From NCBI GenBank assembly GCA_016840515.1, contig JAEOSF010000005.1, positions 34,948 through 98,947 on the forward strand: 64,000 nucleotides of DNA, in the 5' to 3' direction. This stretch comes from Candidatus Borrarchaeum yapensis. GTDB taxonomy: Archaea; Asgardarchaeota; Sifarchaeia; Borrarchaeales; Borrarchaeaceae. This document shows, in pieces, positions 1 to 12,422 of the stretch. The notes below the pieces were generated by a model. That model worked only from the letters and a program-made list of their open reading frames with translations, made no database searches and was not told the origin of the DNA. The position numbers were made by a program, and so were the translations under genes. Each line of letters starts with the position of its first letter. Positions within the stretch are counted from its first letter, which is position 1.

Positions 1-478
1 TATGAATCAAGCGGAACAAAATCTTGAGCGTATTTATAATGCAAAACGCTTGTTAAAAAATGCAATTGCCTTAAATCAGTCGAATGGAACAAAAAATGAA
101 TTCTTAGAGGAAATATCAAAAATTAAACTAGAATTTCTCAATTCAATGGATTATGACTTCAACACTGCTCAAGCGTTAGCACAATATTTTGAACTGATAA
201 AATTTGCGAATCAAGCGATTACTCAAAATGCAGACAAACAAATACTGCAGGCATTTTTATATACGATTAATGAACTTGGCAGCATTTTTGGTCTATTTCA
301 TAAAGAGCGTAAGGAAAAAGAGATTCCCGAAGAAGTTAAAAAATTGGTTGCGGCACGGGAAGAAGCAAGAAAACAAAAAGACTGGAAAAAATCAGACGAA
401 ATACGAGACAAAATTAAAGAAATGGGCTATAGACTTAGAGATTACCCTGATAGAACAGATGTCATTCCCTTAGAGTAA
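1..478 (+). CDS. cysS: Cysteinyl-tRNA synthetase, C-terminal part (5' truncated by window)
   Basis: ORF continues from the window edge; C-terminal helical domain and 'RDKIKEMGYRLRDYPDRTDV' tail typical of CysRS. Confidence 0.7.
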   Translation, partial: MNQAEQNLERIYNAKRLLKNAIALNQSNGTKNEFLEEISKIKLEFLNSMDYDFNTAQALAQYFELIKFANQAITQNADKQILQAFLYTINELGSIFGLFHKERKEKEIPEEVKKLVAAREEARKQKDWKKSDEIRDKIKEMGYRLRDYPDRTDVIPLE

Positions 479-915
479 GCGTTGCATTTTTTTAGGTTGC
501 CTTGAAAGCACTTGATTTCCTTTTTCTTGAAGGATGTTTGCTTTAAGAGGTTGTTAGGTCTTTTTCTTCGATTTTTTTATTTAGTCAAAAATCAAATAAT
601 GACTTTTGCCGAGTATTATTATTTGGCTTATAAATTAATCACTGAACCGCAAAAGAATCCTATACAGCTTCTATTGATGGACAGAAGTCTTTCCACAGAT
701 CAAGCTCATCTTACTGTTTATACCAGAAAGAAGTCTTATTGGGAGAAAAATGGAGCTCTTATTGGAGTACCGGTAGATGGTATCAAATAGATGAGAATGA
801 TTTGTGGATCGGAAGATACTTGATTCAAAATCCTTAACTAAGTATTCTTCCACCGAGAGCAGACTATCTTAAATACTATCTTGTCTTCTCTTTTAAAGAT
901 AACGGTCCTTAAATT

Positions 916-1218
916 TCAAGTATTAGGCTTCTCTTCGAGATTTGTTAATTCGTGAATTTCTTTAAGGACATTTTCTCCAAGTTTAGTAATTTTATAGATC
1001 TTGTATTTTCTCCTCTTTGGGGTTAGACACACACAACATTTTTTTGTTGCTAATTCTTTTAGAGTCTTGCTTGTATAACTGATTTGGATCCTTAGACTTT
1101 CAGCAAGCTGTGAAGGTGTCTTTGTGCCACTACTTAGTTCAAGTAATAACTTAAATCTCCACTCACTCGCTAAAATATAACTTATCAACTCCCAATTAAT
1201 AGGTTCCTCTTCAGCCAT
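916..1218 (-). CDS. Winged-helix (ArsR/MarR-like) transcriptional regulator
   Basis: 100 aa with HTH pattern 'WRFKLLLELSSGTKTPSQLAESLRIQISYTSKTLKELATKKCCVCL'. Confidence 0.65.
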   Translation of the reverse strand: MAEEEPINWELISYILASEWRFKLLLELSSGTKTPSQLAESLRIQISYTSKTLKELATKKCCVCLTPKRRKYKIYKITKLGENVLKEIHELTNLEEKPNT

Positions 1219-1342
1219 AATGGACAGATATTTTCTATTTATTATAAATTTAGTTCATATTTAGTTATTAAGTTTGGTAAGTAATTATTTCAATTTAAAA
1301 TACCTAATAGATGTTAACTGTTCTGACTCAATTTAGACGCCT

Positions 1343-2977
1343 GTGATCTTTATGTACCTCTCAAATGAGTCTCTAGAAAAAATTGTAGATTATTTTAAGA
1401 ACCTCCAATTTTCTCAAAAGGATGCTAGTTCTTTAACTCTCTTTCTACTTTTTAAAGCAGCTGGTATCTCAAATAAACTGCAGACGATAAAAACATCAGA
1501 GTGGCAGGAAAATTTCGAAAATGCAGTAAATTTATTAATGTCGTTTTACGCGCCTTGGGAAAAATTGCCAAAGAAGTATTATCTGGTATTCCCTTTCGAT
1601 CTAACTTGGAGAAAGGGTCAAAGTGGATCTATTGGCGATTGCAAAAGATGGATACGTCCATCAAATATCGCAAATCTTCTAAGAAACGCTCCCGAAAAGT
1701 ACAACTGGATTTCTATCGAACGTGAAAATGAGGAAGAAGTCTATAGGCTCTCTCCTGATTATTTAAACGCGTTACAAATAATCTCTGATGGAAATGAGAA
1801 ACTAGATATTAATTATATGGCTGGATGGGCTTTAAAATATTTTAATTTTAAGGAATTAAGTTCCGAAATCACATCAGATTTTAGTTTTACGAAGGTTGCA
1901 ACCAGTCTGTTCCAGAAGATATTCAATATCACGCCAGGTGAGGAGAGAACAATCTTTTTTAACGCTCAGAACATGTTGGATTATTCTGAAGTTGAACCTG
2001 ATTTTGAAAAATATATGAGAGAAAAGATATCTTACATGGATGACCCCGCTGCCAGAGATTTTACTGAAGATCAGGCGGAAATAAATATTTCTGGGGACGT
2101 GGTTAAAAGAGTCTTACATCCGATCCTAGAAAACATTTCCTTAGAGGAAGTAAAACAAATATTATTGACATCATATCAAATAATACTTTTTGGACCTCCT
2201 GGAACGGGCAAAACGTTCACAGCAAGGAATTTAAAGCAGTTTTTTGATGATTTCTGCGATGTACAATTTCATCCGAATTATGGGTATGAAGAATTTATTG
2301 GAGCAATTAGACCAGAGGCAGGAAAATTAGTTCCAGTCCCCGGCATTTTAACTAACTTCTTAGAGAATAAGGTTAATAAGAATCCGAATAATAACTATTT
2401 ATTAATCATTGATGAAATTAACAGAGGGAATCTCTCAAAAATCTTTGGAGAAGTTATTTCCTGTTTAGATCGAGATAGTAATCCTGTCATATTAGCATTT
2501 GATCCAGAACAGAAATTAAGTCTTCCGACAAATTTGTTTATTGTAGGTACAATGAACAGTACTGATCGTTCAATTGCCATTGTTGATTATGCCCTCAGAA
2601 GACGATTTGAATTTATTCGTTTTTCACCAGACATTGAGTTGCTCAAACTGGTCACAAATGAAACCTCTCCAGATCTAGAAGGGATATCCATAATTAATTT
2701 CTTCTCAAAAATAAACGAACAATTACATATGCATTTAGGAAAAGAATTTTGCTTGGGCCACACTTATTTCATGCCAAAACGAATAGAACAGTCGCAATAC
2801 TACGTATGGACAATAAAAGAACTTGAACGTACTTTTAATTATTCTATACTTCCAATTATTGAAGAATACTGTTTTGAAAATGAACAAATGCTAATCTCTA
2901 TATTTGGAAATGAATTACCGCAAAGATTAAAAAATGACTCATTTAAAGACGCATTACAAGACTATCTTGGAGTCTGA
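1343..2977 (+). CDS. McrB-family AAA+ GTPase subunit of an McrBC/LlaJI-like restriction system
   Basis: Walker A 'FGPPGTGKTFTARNL', 'FHPNYGYEEFIGAIRPE', Walker B 'YLLIIDEINRGNLSKIFGEV', 'GTMNSTDRSIAIVDYALRRRFEF'; about 250 aa N-terminal region without a recognised domain. Confidence 0.9.
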   Translation: MIFMYLSNESLEKIVDYFKNLQFSQKDASSLTLFLLFKAAGISNKLQTIKTSEWQENFENAVNLLMSFYAPWEKLPKKYYLVFPFDLTWRKGQSGSIGDCKRWIRPSNIANLLRNAPEKYNWISIERENEEEVYRLSPDYLNALQIISDGNEKLDINYMAGWALKYFNFKELSSEITSDFSFTKVATSLFQKIFNITPGEERTIFFNAQNMLDYSEVEPDFEKYMREKISYMDDPAARDFTEDQAEINISGDVVKRVLHPILENISLEEVKQILLTSYQIILFGPPGTGKTFTARNLKQFFDDFCDVQFHPNYGYEEFIGAIRPEAGKLVPVPGILTNFLENKVNKNPNNNYLLIIDEINRGNLSKIFGEVISCLDRDSNPVILAFDPEQKLSLPTNLFIVGTMNSTDRSIAIVDYALRRRFEFIRFSPDIELLKLVTNETSPDLEGISIINFFSKINEQLHMHLGKEFCLGHTYFMPKRIEQSQYYVWTIKELERTFNYSILPIIEEYCFENEQMLISIFGNELPQRLKNDSFKDALQDYLGV

Positions 2978-3093
2978 AAGACGATTTAGAGATCAAAGAG
3001 AATATCTGGAGGTCTAAAAGAATATCTAGAGGCCTAAATACCCTTTGGATCACCCAAGGAAAAACTTTTGCAATTGGAGCAGAAGATATTCCC

Positions 3094-4284
3094 GTGTTAG
3101 AAACAGTCAATTTAAATTATAAAAATATGTGGAACAAAAATGCGTTAAACATTGCAAAATCAAGAGGTACTGTAACTTTTCAGAGCGAAGTAGTAGGAAT
3201 AATTAGATTAAAAGAAAAAACCATAATTATAGCCCCTTCTCTTCCTGGCGTGTTTTTTGACTATGTACTAAGGATGTGGCTATTTGTCAATCTGAGGTAT
3301 AAAAAATTTGAAATTCCGCGGCAGTATTCTCTTAGTGCAACTTCATTTGGGCCAGATATCTCAGAAATCTTTGTCAATGAACTGACTCTTTTAACGCAAA
3401 AAGGTCTGTCTGGTGACTACATAGAAATTAACAGGAACGCAAAATATGTTCGGGGGAAAATAAATTACAAAAACTATTTTATCTTGAGACCACATGGTCT
3501 ACTAAATTGTACAATGGATGAATTTTCTTTAGATCATAAGTTAAATCAATTAATCTATCATTGCCTGCTAAAAGTGAGGCATCTTTCAAATGACAACAAA
3601 ATACTAAATCGGATTTCTTATTTATTGAACTTTTTCAAAAATCTAACATATTTTCCTCATTTCTCTGTTCAGGAAATCGATTCTATTCAATTGAATCGAG
3701 AGACTTCGTATTATGAAAAAGTGCTCGAATTATGTAAGATAATTTTAAAAAATTTAACAATTTCAATTTTAGGGTATAATCTTGAAGGATATTCATTTTT
3801 AGTAGATTTTAATTTGCTATTTGAAGATTTTATTAAAAAAGTACTCTTTACTCACTCAAGAGAAAATGAATTTTCTTCTTGGAAAGACTTCAAAGTTTTT
3901 GGAAGATATAAAGCTCATGACGAAAGAATAAAGGAGAAAAAATGCCTGCCAGATCTCTTCTATAGATATAACGCAAGTGACAACTCAGCTAAATTTGTGA
4001 TTGACATAAAAAACAAATTTGGTGACCCTTTTTCGAATGAGGATATCTATCAAGTTGTATTTTACTCTATGTTTTTAAATACTAACAAGGTAATCCTTAT
4101 CTACCCTTCAGTAACAAGAAAAAAAGCGATACTATTCAGATTTAAATTTCAAGAAAAAGAGTTTCATCTTTATGCTGTTTTTTTCAATATAGCGGGAGAA
4201 GAACAAACTTTTGTCACGCAACTTAATAATTTTGTAGATTCAATTTATGAGATCGTTACGGAGCGTTATACTGGTTTTAGGTGA
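3094..4284 (+). CDS. McrC-like endonuclease subunit (start may lie further upstream)
   Basis: Immediately downstream of McrB; PD-(D/E)xK-like 'CLPDLFYRYNASDNSAKFVIDIKNKF'; McrC-like N-terminal beta region. Confidence 0.8.
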   Translation: MLETVNLNYKNMWNKNALNIAKSRGTVTFQSEVVGIIRLKEKTIIIAPSLPGVFFDYVLRMWLFVNLRYKKFEIPRQYSLSATSFGPDISEIFVNELTLLTQKGLSGDYIEINRNAKYVRGKINYKNYFILRPHGLLNCTMDEFSLDHKLNQLIYHCLLKVRHLSNDNKILNRISYLLNFFKNLTYFPHFSVQEIDSIQLNRETSYYEKVLELCKIILKNLTISILGYNLEGYSFLVDFNLLFEDFIKKVLFTHSRENEFSSWKDFKVFGRYKAHDERIKEKKCLPDLFYRYNASDNSAKFVIDIKNKFGDPFSNEDIYQVVFYSMFLNTNKVILIYPSVTRKKAILFRFKFQEKEFHLYAVFFNIAGEEQTFVTQLNNFVDSIYEIVTERYTGFR

Positions 4285-4510
4285 TAATGCAATAAAATGA
4301 TCTGATTTATACTAAATACTTAATCACCTCTCCGCAATTTCAAAAGTTGCTCTTGTTGTCTAATGATGTTGCAATATTATATATTTATTATTTGGAATCA
4401 TTTTTTATTGTAAATTACCTTATAACGCTCCACAAGACATTTCATTTGAAAAAAGAATATTGAAATTTTTTGTTAAAAAAAATCATGCAACTTGAACAGG
4501 AGGTCCTCTT

Positions 4511-5149
4511 TTGAAGGAGAAGGAAACTAAAAAAGATATTTCAGTGCAGTTAATTAACTGGTATAAAAAGAAGGGCAGGAAACTGCCTTGGCGTGACGAT
4601 TCTAGAAATGGATATGAGATTTTAATTGCGGAAGTACTCCTTCAAAGGACAACCGCAGTTAGTGTGAACAAAATCTACGAAAAATTTCTGAAAAGATTTC
4701 CAAATTTTGAAACAATATTTTTGTCCAATGAGAAAGAACTTTTGAAAATAATCAGTAACTTAGGATTCCATTTTAGGACAAAGGTGCTAAAGCGTATTGC
4801 TCAACAGTTGAAACAACGAAATTATGAAATACCTAAAGAGAAAGAAGAATTACTTAAACTATATGGAATTGGGGACTACATGGCTAGCGCTATAAGAGTA
4901 TTCATGTTTAACATCAATGATCCAATTCTAGATTCAAATATGAGACGTATTTCTGAGAGGTTCTGGGGATGCGAAAATGATGAAGAGATGAAAGCACAAT
5001 TATTTGAACTGGCTGAAGAACTCCCAAAAGTAACTTATTGTGCATTACTTGATCTTTGTTGGTTCATTTGCCGAGCAAAACCAAAGTGTTCTATATGTCC
5101 AATTAACAGACACTGTTTGTTTTTTAAGAAATCAAAGAAGAAAAATTAA
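4511..5149 (+). CDS. HhH-GPD DNA glycosylase, MIG/MutY-like thymine (T/G mismatch) glycosylase
   Basis: 'KLPWRDDSRNGYEILIAEVLLQRTT', HhH 'LYGIGDYMASAI' with MIG-type Tyr, catalytic Asp in 'PILDSNMRRI', 4-Cys FeS loop 'CRAKPKCSICPINRHC'. Confidence 0.85.
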   Translation: MKEKETKKDISVQLINWYKKKGRKLPWRDDSRNGYEILIAEVLLQRTTAVSVNKIYEKFLKRFPNFETIFLSNEKELLKIISNLGFHFRTKVLKRIAQQLKQRNYEIPKEKEELLKLYGIGDYMASAIRVFMFNINDPILDSNMRRISERFWGCENDEEMKAQLFELAEELPKVTYCALLDLCWFICRAKPKCSICPINRHCLFFKKSKKKN

Positions 5150-6279
5150 ATGAATTGACGAAGTTTCACTTGGGACTTAATTTTTGGCTCTAAGGTTACT
5201 AATTGCTTTTTAATAACTTTTGCAATTTCATATCCAAGTTTTGGTGGTACTGCATTTCCTACTTGTCTATAGCATTCAGTTATTTCGCCAATGAATTCAA
5301 AATCATCAGGAAAAGTCTGAATACGGGCACATTCTCGGACTGTAAATCGACGGTTCTTAAAGGGGTGAATTGCAGTGCAATGAGTAGGATTCATTGTTGC
5401 AGAAACAGTACCTGTTGGTTTATTGTATTCTGGTCGTTTATAAAAGGCGGGGCTTTTATAGTATTTAAGATTGTCCTTAATCTTTTTTAATCGTTTTGTT
5501 AAATATTTATAGGGAATGTCCTTCCAATTTCCTCCTGGAGGGACGTGTTGTACAATCTTAAAGTCAGATGGGGACAATGGTTTGTAAACATGATTTTTTA
5601 TCTTTTGTCCAGTTATTGAATCAGGATCTGGTAAGTCATCAATTACGTCTTTTAACGTAACTATCCGATTAATTAGTGGAGGAAATAAGACTTCTAATTT
5701 AAGTCTGTTACCTATAATGAAAATTCGTTTTCTTCTTTGGGGTACTCCATATTTTGAGGCATCTAATAGTTTTGCTTTAACCGTATATCCAATTTTTGTG
5801 AGGTCACTAATAATTTTATCAAGAACTAATCCCCCTTCTGGATGTTTCATGGATCTAATCCCGAGCACATTTTCGCCCACAAAGAATTTTGGACGCTTTT
5901 CTTGTATTATTCTAATCATTTCCCAAGCCAGACTATTTCGAGGATCGTAAACTCTTCTTTTTCCAGCTGAAGAAAATCCTTGGCAAGGAAAACCGCCAGT
6001 AATTACGTCAGGATTATTCGGGATCATATCGCGAGTTATATTTCGGACGTCAATATTTTGCGCTTCGCAGTCAAAGTTATGATTAAAGGTTCTTAGTGCC
6101 CATTCATTGTTATCACATGCCCAAATAACCCTAAAACCCGCCTTTAAAAACCCTAAATCCATTCCTCCGGCACCGCAAAATAGGGAAACCACCGTAGGGT
6201 GATTTGATAAGTCATTTCGATTAGATAATAATAGATTTTCGACCACTTTCGCTTCCTTATCCATTCTTTTATGAGTCAT
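5146..6279 (-). CDS. DNA (cytosine-5-)-methyltransferase
   Basis: Motif I 'SLFCGAGGMDLGFLKAGF', IV 'GGFPCQGFSSAGKR', VI 'ENVLGI', X 'QVGNAVPPKLGYEIAK'. Confidence 0.95.
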   Translation of the reverse strand: MTHKRMDKEAKVVENLLLSNRNDLSNHPTVVSLFCGAGGMDLGFLKAGFRVIWACDNNEWALRTFNHNFDCEAQNIDVRNITRDMIPNNPDVITGGFPCQGFSSAGKRRVYDPRNSLAWEMIRIIQEKRPKFFVGENVLGIRSMKHPEGGLVLDKIISDLTKIGYTVKAKLLDASKYGVPQRRKRIFIIGNRLKLEVLFPPLINRIVTLKDVIDDLPDPDSITGQKIKNHVYKPLSPSDFKIVQHVPPGGNWKDIPYKYLTKRLKKIKDNLKYYKSPAFYKRPEYNKPTGTVSATMNPTHCTAIHPFKNRRFTVRECARIQTFPDDFEFIGEITECYRQVGNAVPPKLGYEIAKVIKKQLVTLEPKIKSQVKLRQFI

Positions 6280-6525
6280 TTTATTTCTCAGTTTATCAAG
6301 ATTTCGACCTTTACATATACCATTTTATCTTATTTAAACAAATCGCATCCCTTGAAAGCGAAAGTTAACTAAACAGAAAAAAAATCTCCCGTCAAAATTC
6401 CTTATAATACTAAGTGAAAGATAAAAGTGCTGAAAACAGGCAAGACATACAAATAATGTATTCTTCTCTTTTAAAAGATTTCATTTGGAAAAAATTTGAA
6501 AAAAATAACTTTGATGAACTCTTTG

Positions 6526-6942
6526 TTACCCCGATGACTGTTTAAAAATTTCTTCGAAATCCTTTTGGCTTATTTCAGTTAAATATCTTTGCATTCCAAC
6601 TTTAATAAGTTTCTGCATCGCTATAGAGTATTTTTCAAGAAACTTAGAAAATACATTGAATTTTATCGGTTTCGGAAGTTCGGTAATCTTTTCGAGATCC
6701 ACAATTATTTGATTTTCTCTTACATAAGCCTTTGATTTAACTCTTGATAGGCCGATAATACTACTTTTTTTTTCCTTATCTTTCGTCATCTGAGTGATCA
6801 GATAGTGGATAACAATATCGCCCCTATCAATTCCTTTAAACATGGTCGCATATCTTTTCTTATTAGGTGCGTAAAGACCTCTTTTTCCCTTTAAAAGCAA
6901 ATCCCAACTCCAACCATCCGATACTTCAATCCAATATTTCAT
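6526..6942 (-). CDS. EVE/PUA-like domain protein (putative modified-base binder)
   Basis: 138 aa 'MKYWIEVSDGWSWDLLLKGKRGLYAP...FKGIDRGDIVIHYLI...IIGLSRVKSKAYV' resembles the EVE fold pattern; next to the C5-MTase. Confidence 0.5.
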   Translation of the reverse strand: MKYWIEVSDGWSWDLLLKGKRGLYAPNKKRYATMFKGIDRGDIVIHYLITQMTKDKEKKSSIIGLSRVKSKAYVRENQIIVDLEKITELPKPIKFNVFSKFLEKYSIAMQKLIKVGMQRYLTEISQKDFEEIFKQSSG

Positions 6943-7289
6943 CTAAGATCACGAACATATTCTGTTAATCAATAACTATGACTTCTTTTTTTGTCATATG
7001 AAAGATTAAGTTATCTCCAGCTTTCAATTGTACCCATCTATTTTAAAATTCTTGGCTACTCCCCAAGTTTTGAGTGAAAAGATCGATTTTCACTCCTTAG
7101 CGTGTGACCTTGAGCAGCGTCAAAACTCTCTCTATGCACTATATTCCTATATCAACAAGTCGCGGGAACTGAAAAATGTGAATGAGGCATTAGCGTATGG
7201 CTTTTCATCGCTCAAAAATCATTTGCTATTAATGGATTTAGTATAAATTAAAGGAAGGTAAAAAAATGCTTCAATTTATGCTCATCATT

Positions 7290-7430
7290 TTTATGGCCGT
7301 GGGCAAATACTCGCACTACAAGGCGGAATGTTCCTCGCAACACGCGGAGAACACATTCTTGTGCATGAGACTGCACCTGAGAGGTCTAACGCCTTCTACG
7401 ATGGGAATGGATGACAGGTACGGGGACGAG
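7290..7430 (-). repeat. Interspersed repeat, copy 1 (about 125 bp similar to 51595-51722)
   Basis: Reverse complement CCTGTCATCCATTCCCATCGTAGAAGGCGTTAGACCTCTCAGGTGCAGTCTCATGCACAAGAATGTGTTCTCCGCGTG... aligns with + strand of 51597 onward. Confidence 0.75.
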
Positions 7431-7435
7431 AAAAG

Positions 7436-10328
<2,893 letters not shown>

Positions 10329-10496
10329 CTCAAATGTCGTTTATCATCATTATTTAAAGTTTTACTTATCTTTTTGGTTTTAATATATCCCTCAATGAGC
10401 TGATAAATCGCTACTATAATATCGAAATTCTTATATGCACTTACAGTACATCATCGGAAAAGAATTGAGTTTAAATAAATTAAGGAAGTCGTTTTT

Positions 10497-11180
10497 ATGG
10501 AAGTAATCGATCCTATCCCTTTCGAATTGGATGTTGATGATTTACTGGAAACACTAGGTAAGAGAAGGATAAGAGAAAAAGATGTTGTACCGCTTATAGA
10601 TGAATGTCTAGAACTAATTGAGCCAAAAGCTGTATACAAGTTCGTGCAAGTAACCAAGGTTAATAATTCCGAGATCCAAGTAGACAATGGATACAGTATA
10701 AAGAGTATAATCCTTGGAGACTCAGTAGAAAATGATCAAACAATTGTTCCTCATGTTGTTACAATAGGATCTCAACTTGAAACATATACATCAAAAGAGT
10801 CAAAGATTAATATCCTTAAAGCATTCGTTATGGAGCAGATAGCAGATTATGCTTTAGATAAGGCAAGGCTTTATGTAAGTTCTCTAGCGAAGGAGAAACT
10901 AGGTAACAATATAAACAATTTTTCACCAGGAACAGGTACAGGTAAACTCTTTAATATCAATCAGCAAGAAGTATTATTTAAGATCATAGATCCAAATACA
11001 ATCGGAGTCCGTCTTACGCCAACTTATTTAATGTTGCCCAAAAAATCAATCTCAGGAGTTTTTGCTGCAACTCCTAATGAATATGTGGCGTGTGAATACT
11101 GCCCTCGTAAGTGTGAACATAGAAGGAAAGAGTACAGCGGCGAGTATATTGGTCACCAATGTGAACAAGACACCTATTGA
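10497..11180 (+). CDS. MetH activation-domain-like protein with C-terminal Cys motif
   Basis: 'NFSPGTGTGKLFNINQQEVLFKIIDPNTIGVRLTPTYLMLPKKSISGVFAATPNEYVACEYCPRKCEHRRK' resembles the B12-dependent methionine synthase activation domain. Confidence 0.75.
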   Translation: MEVIDPIPFELDVDDLLETLGKRRIREKDVVPLIDECLELIEPKAVYKFVQVTKVNNSEIQVDNGYSIKSIILGDSVENDQTIVPHVVTIGSQLETYTSKESKINILKAFVMEQIADYALDKARLYVSSLAKEKLGNNINNFSPGTGTGKLFNINQQEVLFKIIDPNTIGVRLTPTYLMLPKKSISGVFAATPNEYVACEYCPRKCEHRRKEYSGEYIGHQCEQDTY

Positions 11181-11286
11181 GCTCGAAATGATTTCTTTGT
11201 TCAGTTTTCATTAATGATAAAAGCACCTTTAAAGAAATCAAGTATTGTTTGTGAAATAGGAAGCCAGTATCTTGTAGTAGTTTCGT

Positions 11287-12219
11287 TCAAGAGCCATACC
11301 ATCCCCCTTTTATATACTGATAGGCTTGGATAGCGGCATTAACACCTTCACCAACTACTATCGCTAACTGAGCTTCACTTCCAGTAATATCTCCTGCAGC
11401 ATAAATTCCAAGTATATTTGTTTCATTCTTTTTATTGACAATAATGTATCCACGCTCGTCAAGTTCAATGCCCGCTTTTTTGGCTAAGTCGTTGGTTGGA
11501 AGGCTCCCGATATGGATAAAAACGCCATCCAGCTCCATTTTTGTTTCTTCACTTGTATTGATGTTTTTCAGTTTCGCACCAGTAACGCTTTCATCATCGC
11601 CAAAGATTTCTGTAACTATAGTATCCCGGATAATCTCGACACCAAGACGCTCTAAATCCTTTTGCAATGATTCTTTAGCACGTAATTGATCTCTTCTATG
11701 GACTAAACGCACCTTAACGTCAATTTCTTTTAAGTATCTTGTATAAGTTGCAGCGACATCTCCTCCCCCAACTGTTATGACCTTCTTTTTTTTATAAAGT
11801 TGACCATCACACGTTGCACAATAACTCACGCCTTTTCCTATATATTCTTTCTCGCCAGGGATACCTAATCTTCTATAATTTGATCCTGTTGTAAGAATTA
11901 CAACCTTAGCTTCGTATTCTCCCATCTCACTAACTACCTTCTTTATAGATTGCGAGAGATCTAAATCACGAACCTCTTCAAATTCAAAGATTTTTGCACC
12001 GGCATTCTCTACTTGCTTCACCATGATCTCTGATAGATCTTGTCCTGATATCATTTCATATCCAGGGTAGTTTTCAACAACATCCGTGAGGTTTATCTGA
12101 CCACCAGGAAGTTGTTTATCAAATATCGCAGTGCTTAATCCAAAGCGCCCAGCATATATCCCAGCAGCAAGGCCCGCACACCCAGCACCTATGATGATTA
12201 TGTCAAATTTTTCTGTCAT
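11287..12219 (-). CDS. trxB: Thioredoxin-disulfide reductase
   Basis: FAD 'GAGCAGLAAGIYAGR', redox 'CATC', NAD 'GGGDVAATYTRYL', 'GIYAAGDITG'. Confidence 0.93.
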   Translation of the reverse strand: MTEKFDIIIIGAGCAGLAAGIYAGRFGLSTAIFDKQLPGGQINLTDVVENYPGYEMISGQDLSEIMVKQVENAGAKIFEFEEVRDLDLSQSIKKVVSEMGEYEAKVVILTTGSNYRRLGIPGEKEYIGKGVSYCATCDGQLYKKKKVITVGGGDVAATYTRYLKEIDVKVRLVHRRDQLRAKESLQKDLERLGVEIIRDTIVTEIFGDDESVTGAKLKNINTSEETKMELDGVFIHIGSLPTNDLAKKAGIELDERGYIIVNKKNETNILGIYAAGDITGSEAQLAIVVGEGVNAAIQAYQYIKGGWYGS

Positions 12220-12422
12220 ATTAATCCCAGGAGTAAATAATTGTCATCTCTTTTCTTTTGAGTCATTCTATAATACTCAGAACTTCTATAAAAGTGCTTA
12301 GTTAACTTATTTTGTTGTTGAAAGATCGAGAACATTTCTATGATCATTTGAGATTCTACTAACTTCTATATATTTATTGAAAAAGAAATAAGCGATTGGT
12401 TTGAAGTTATATCGCTCCCGAT

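Noticed and set aside
512-790. 92-aa ORF downstream of cysS
   Set aside because: No recognisable domain, low-complexity start, probably a decayed fragment; not reported as a gene.
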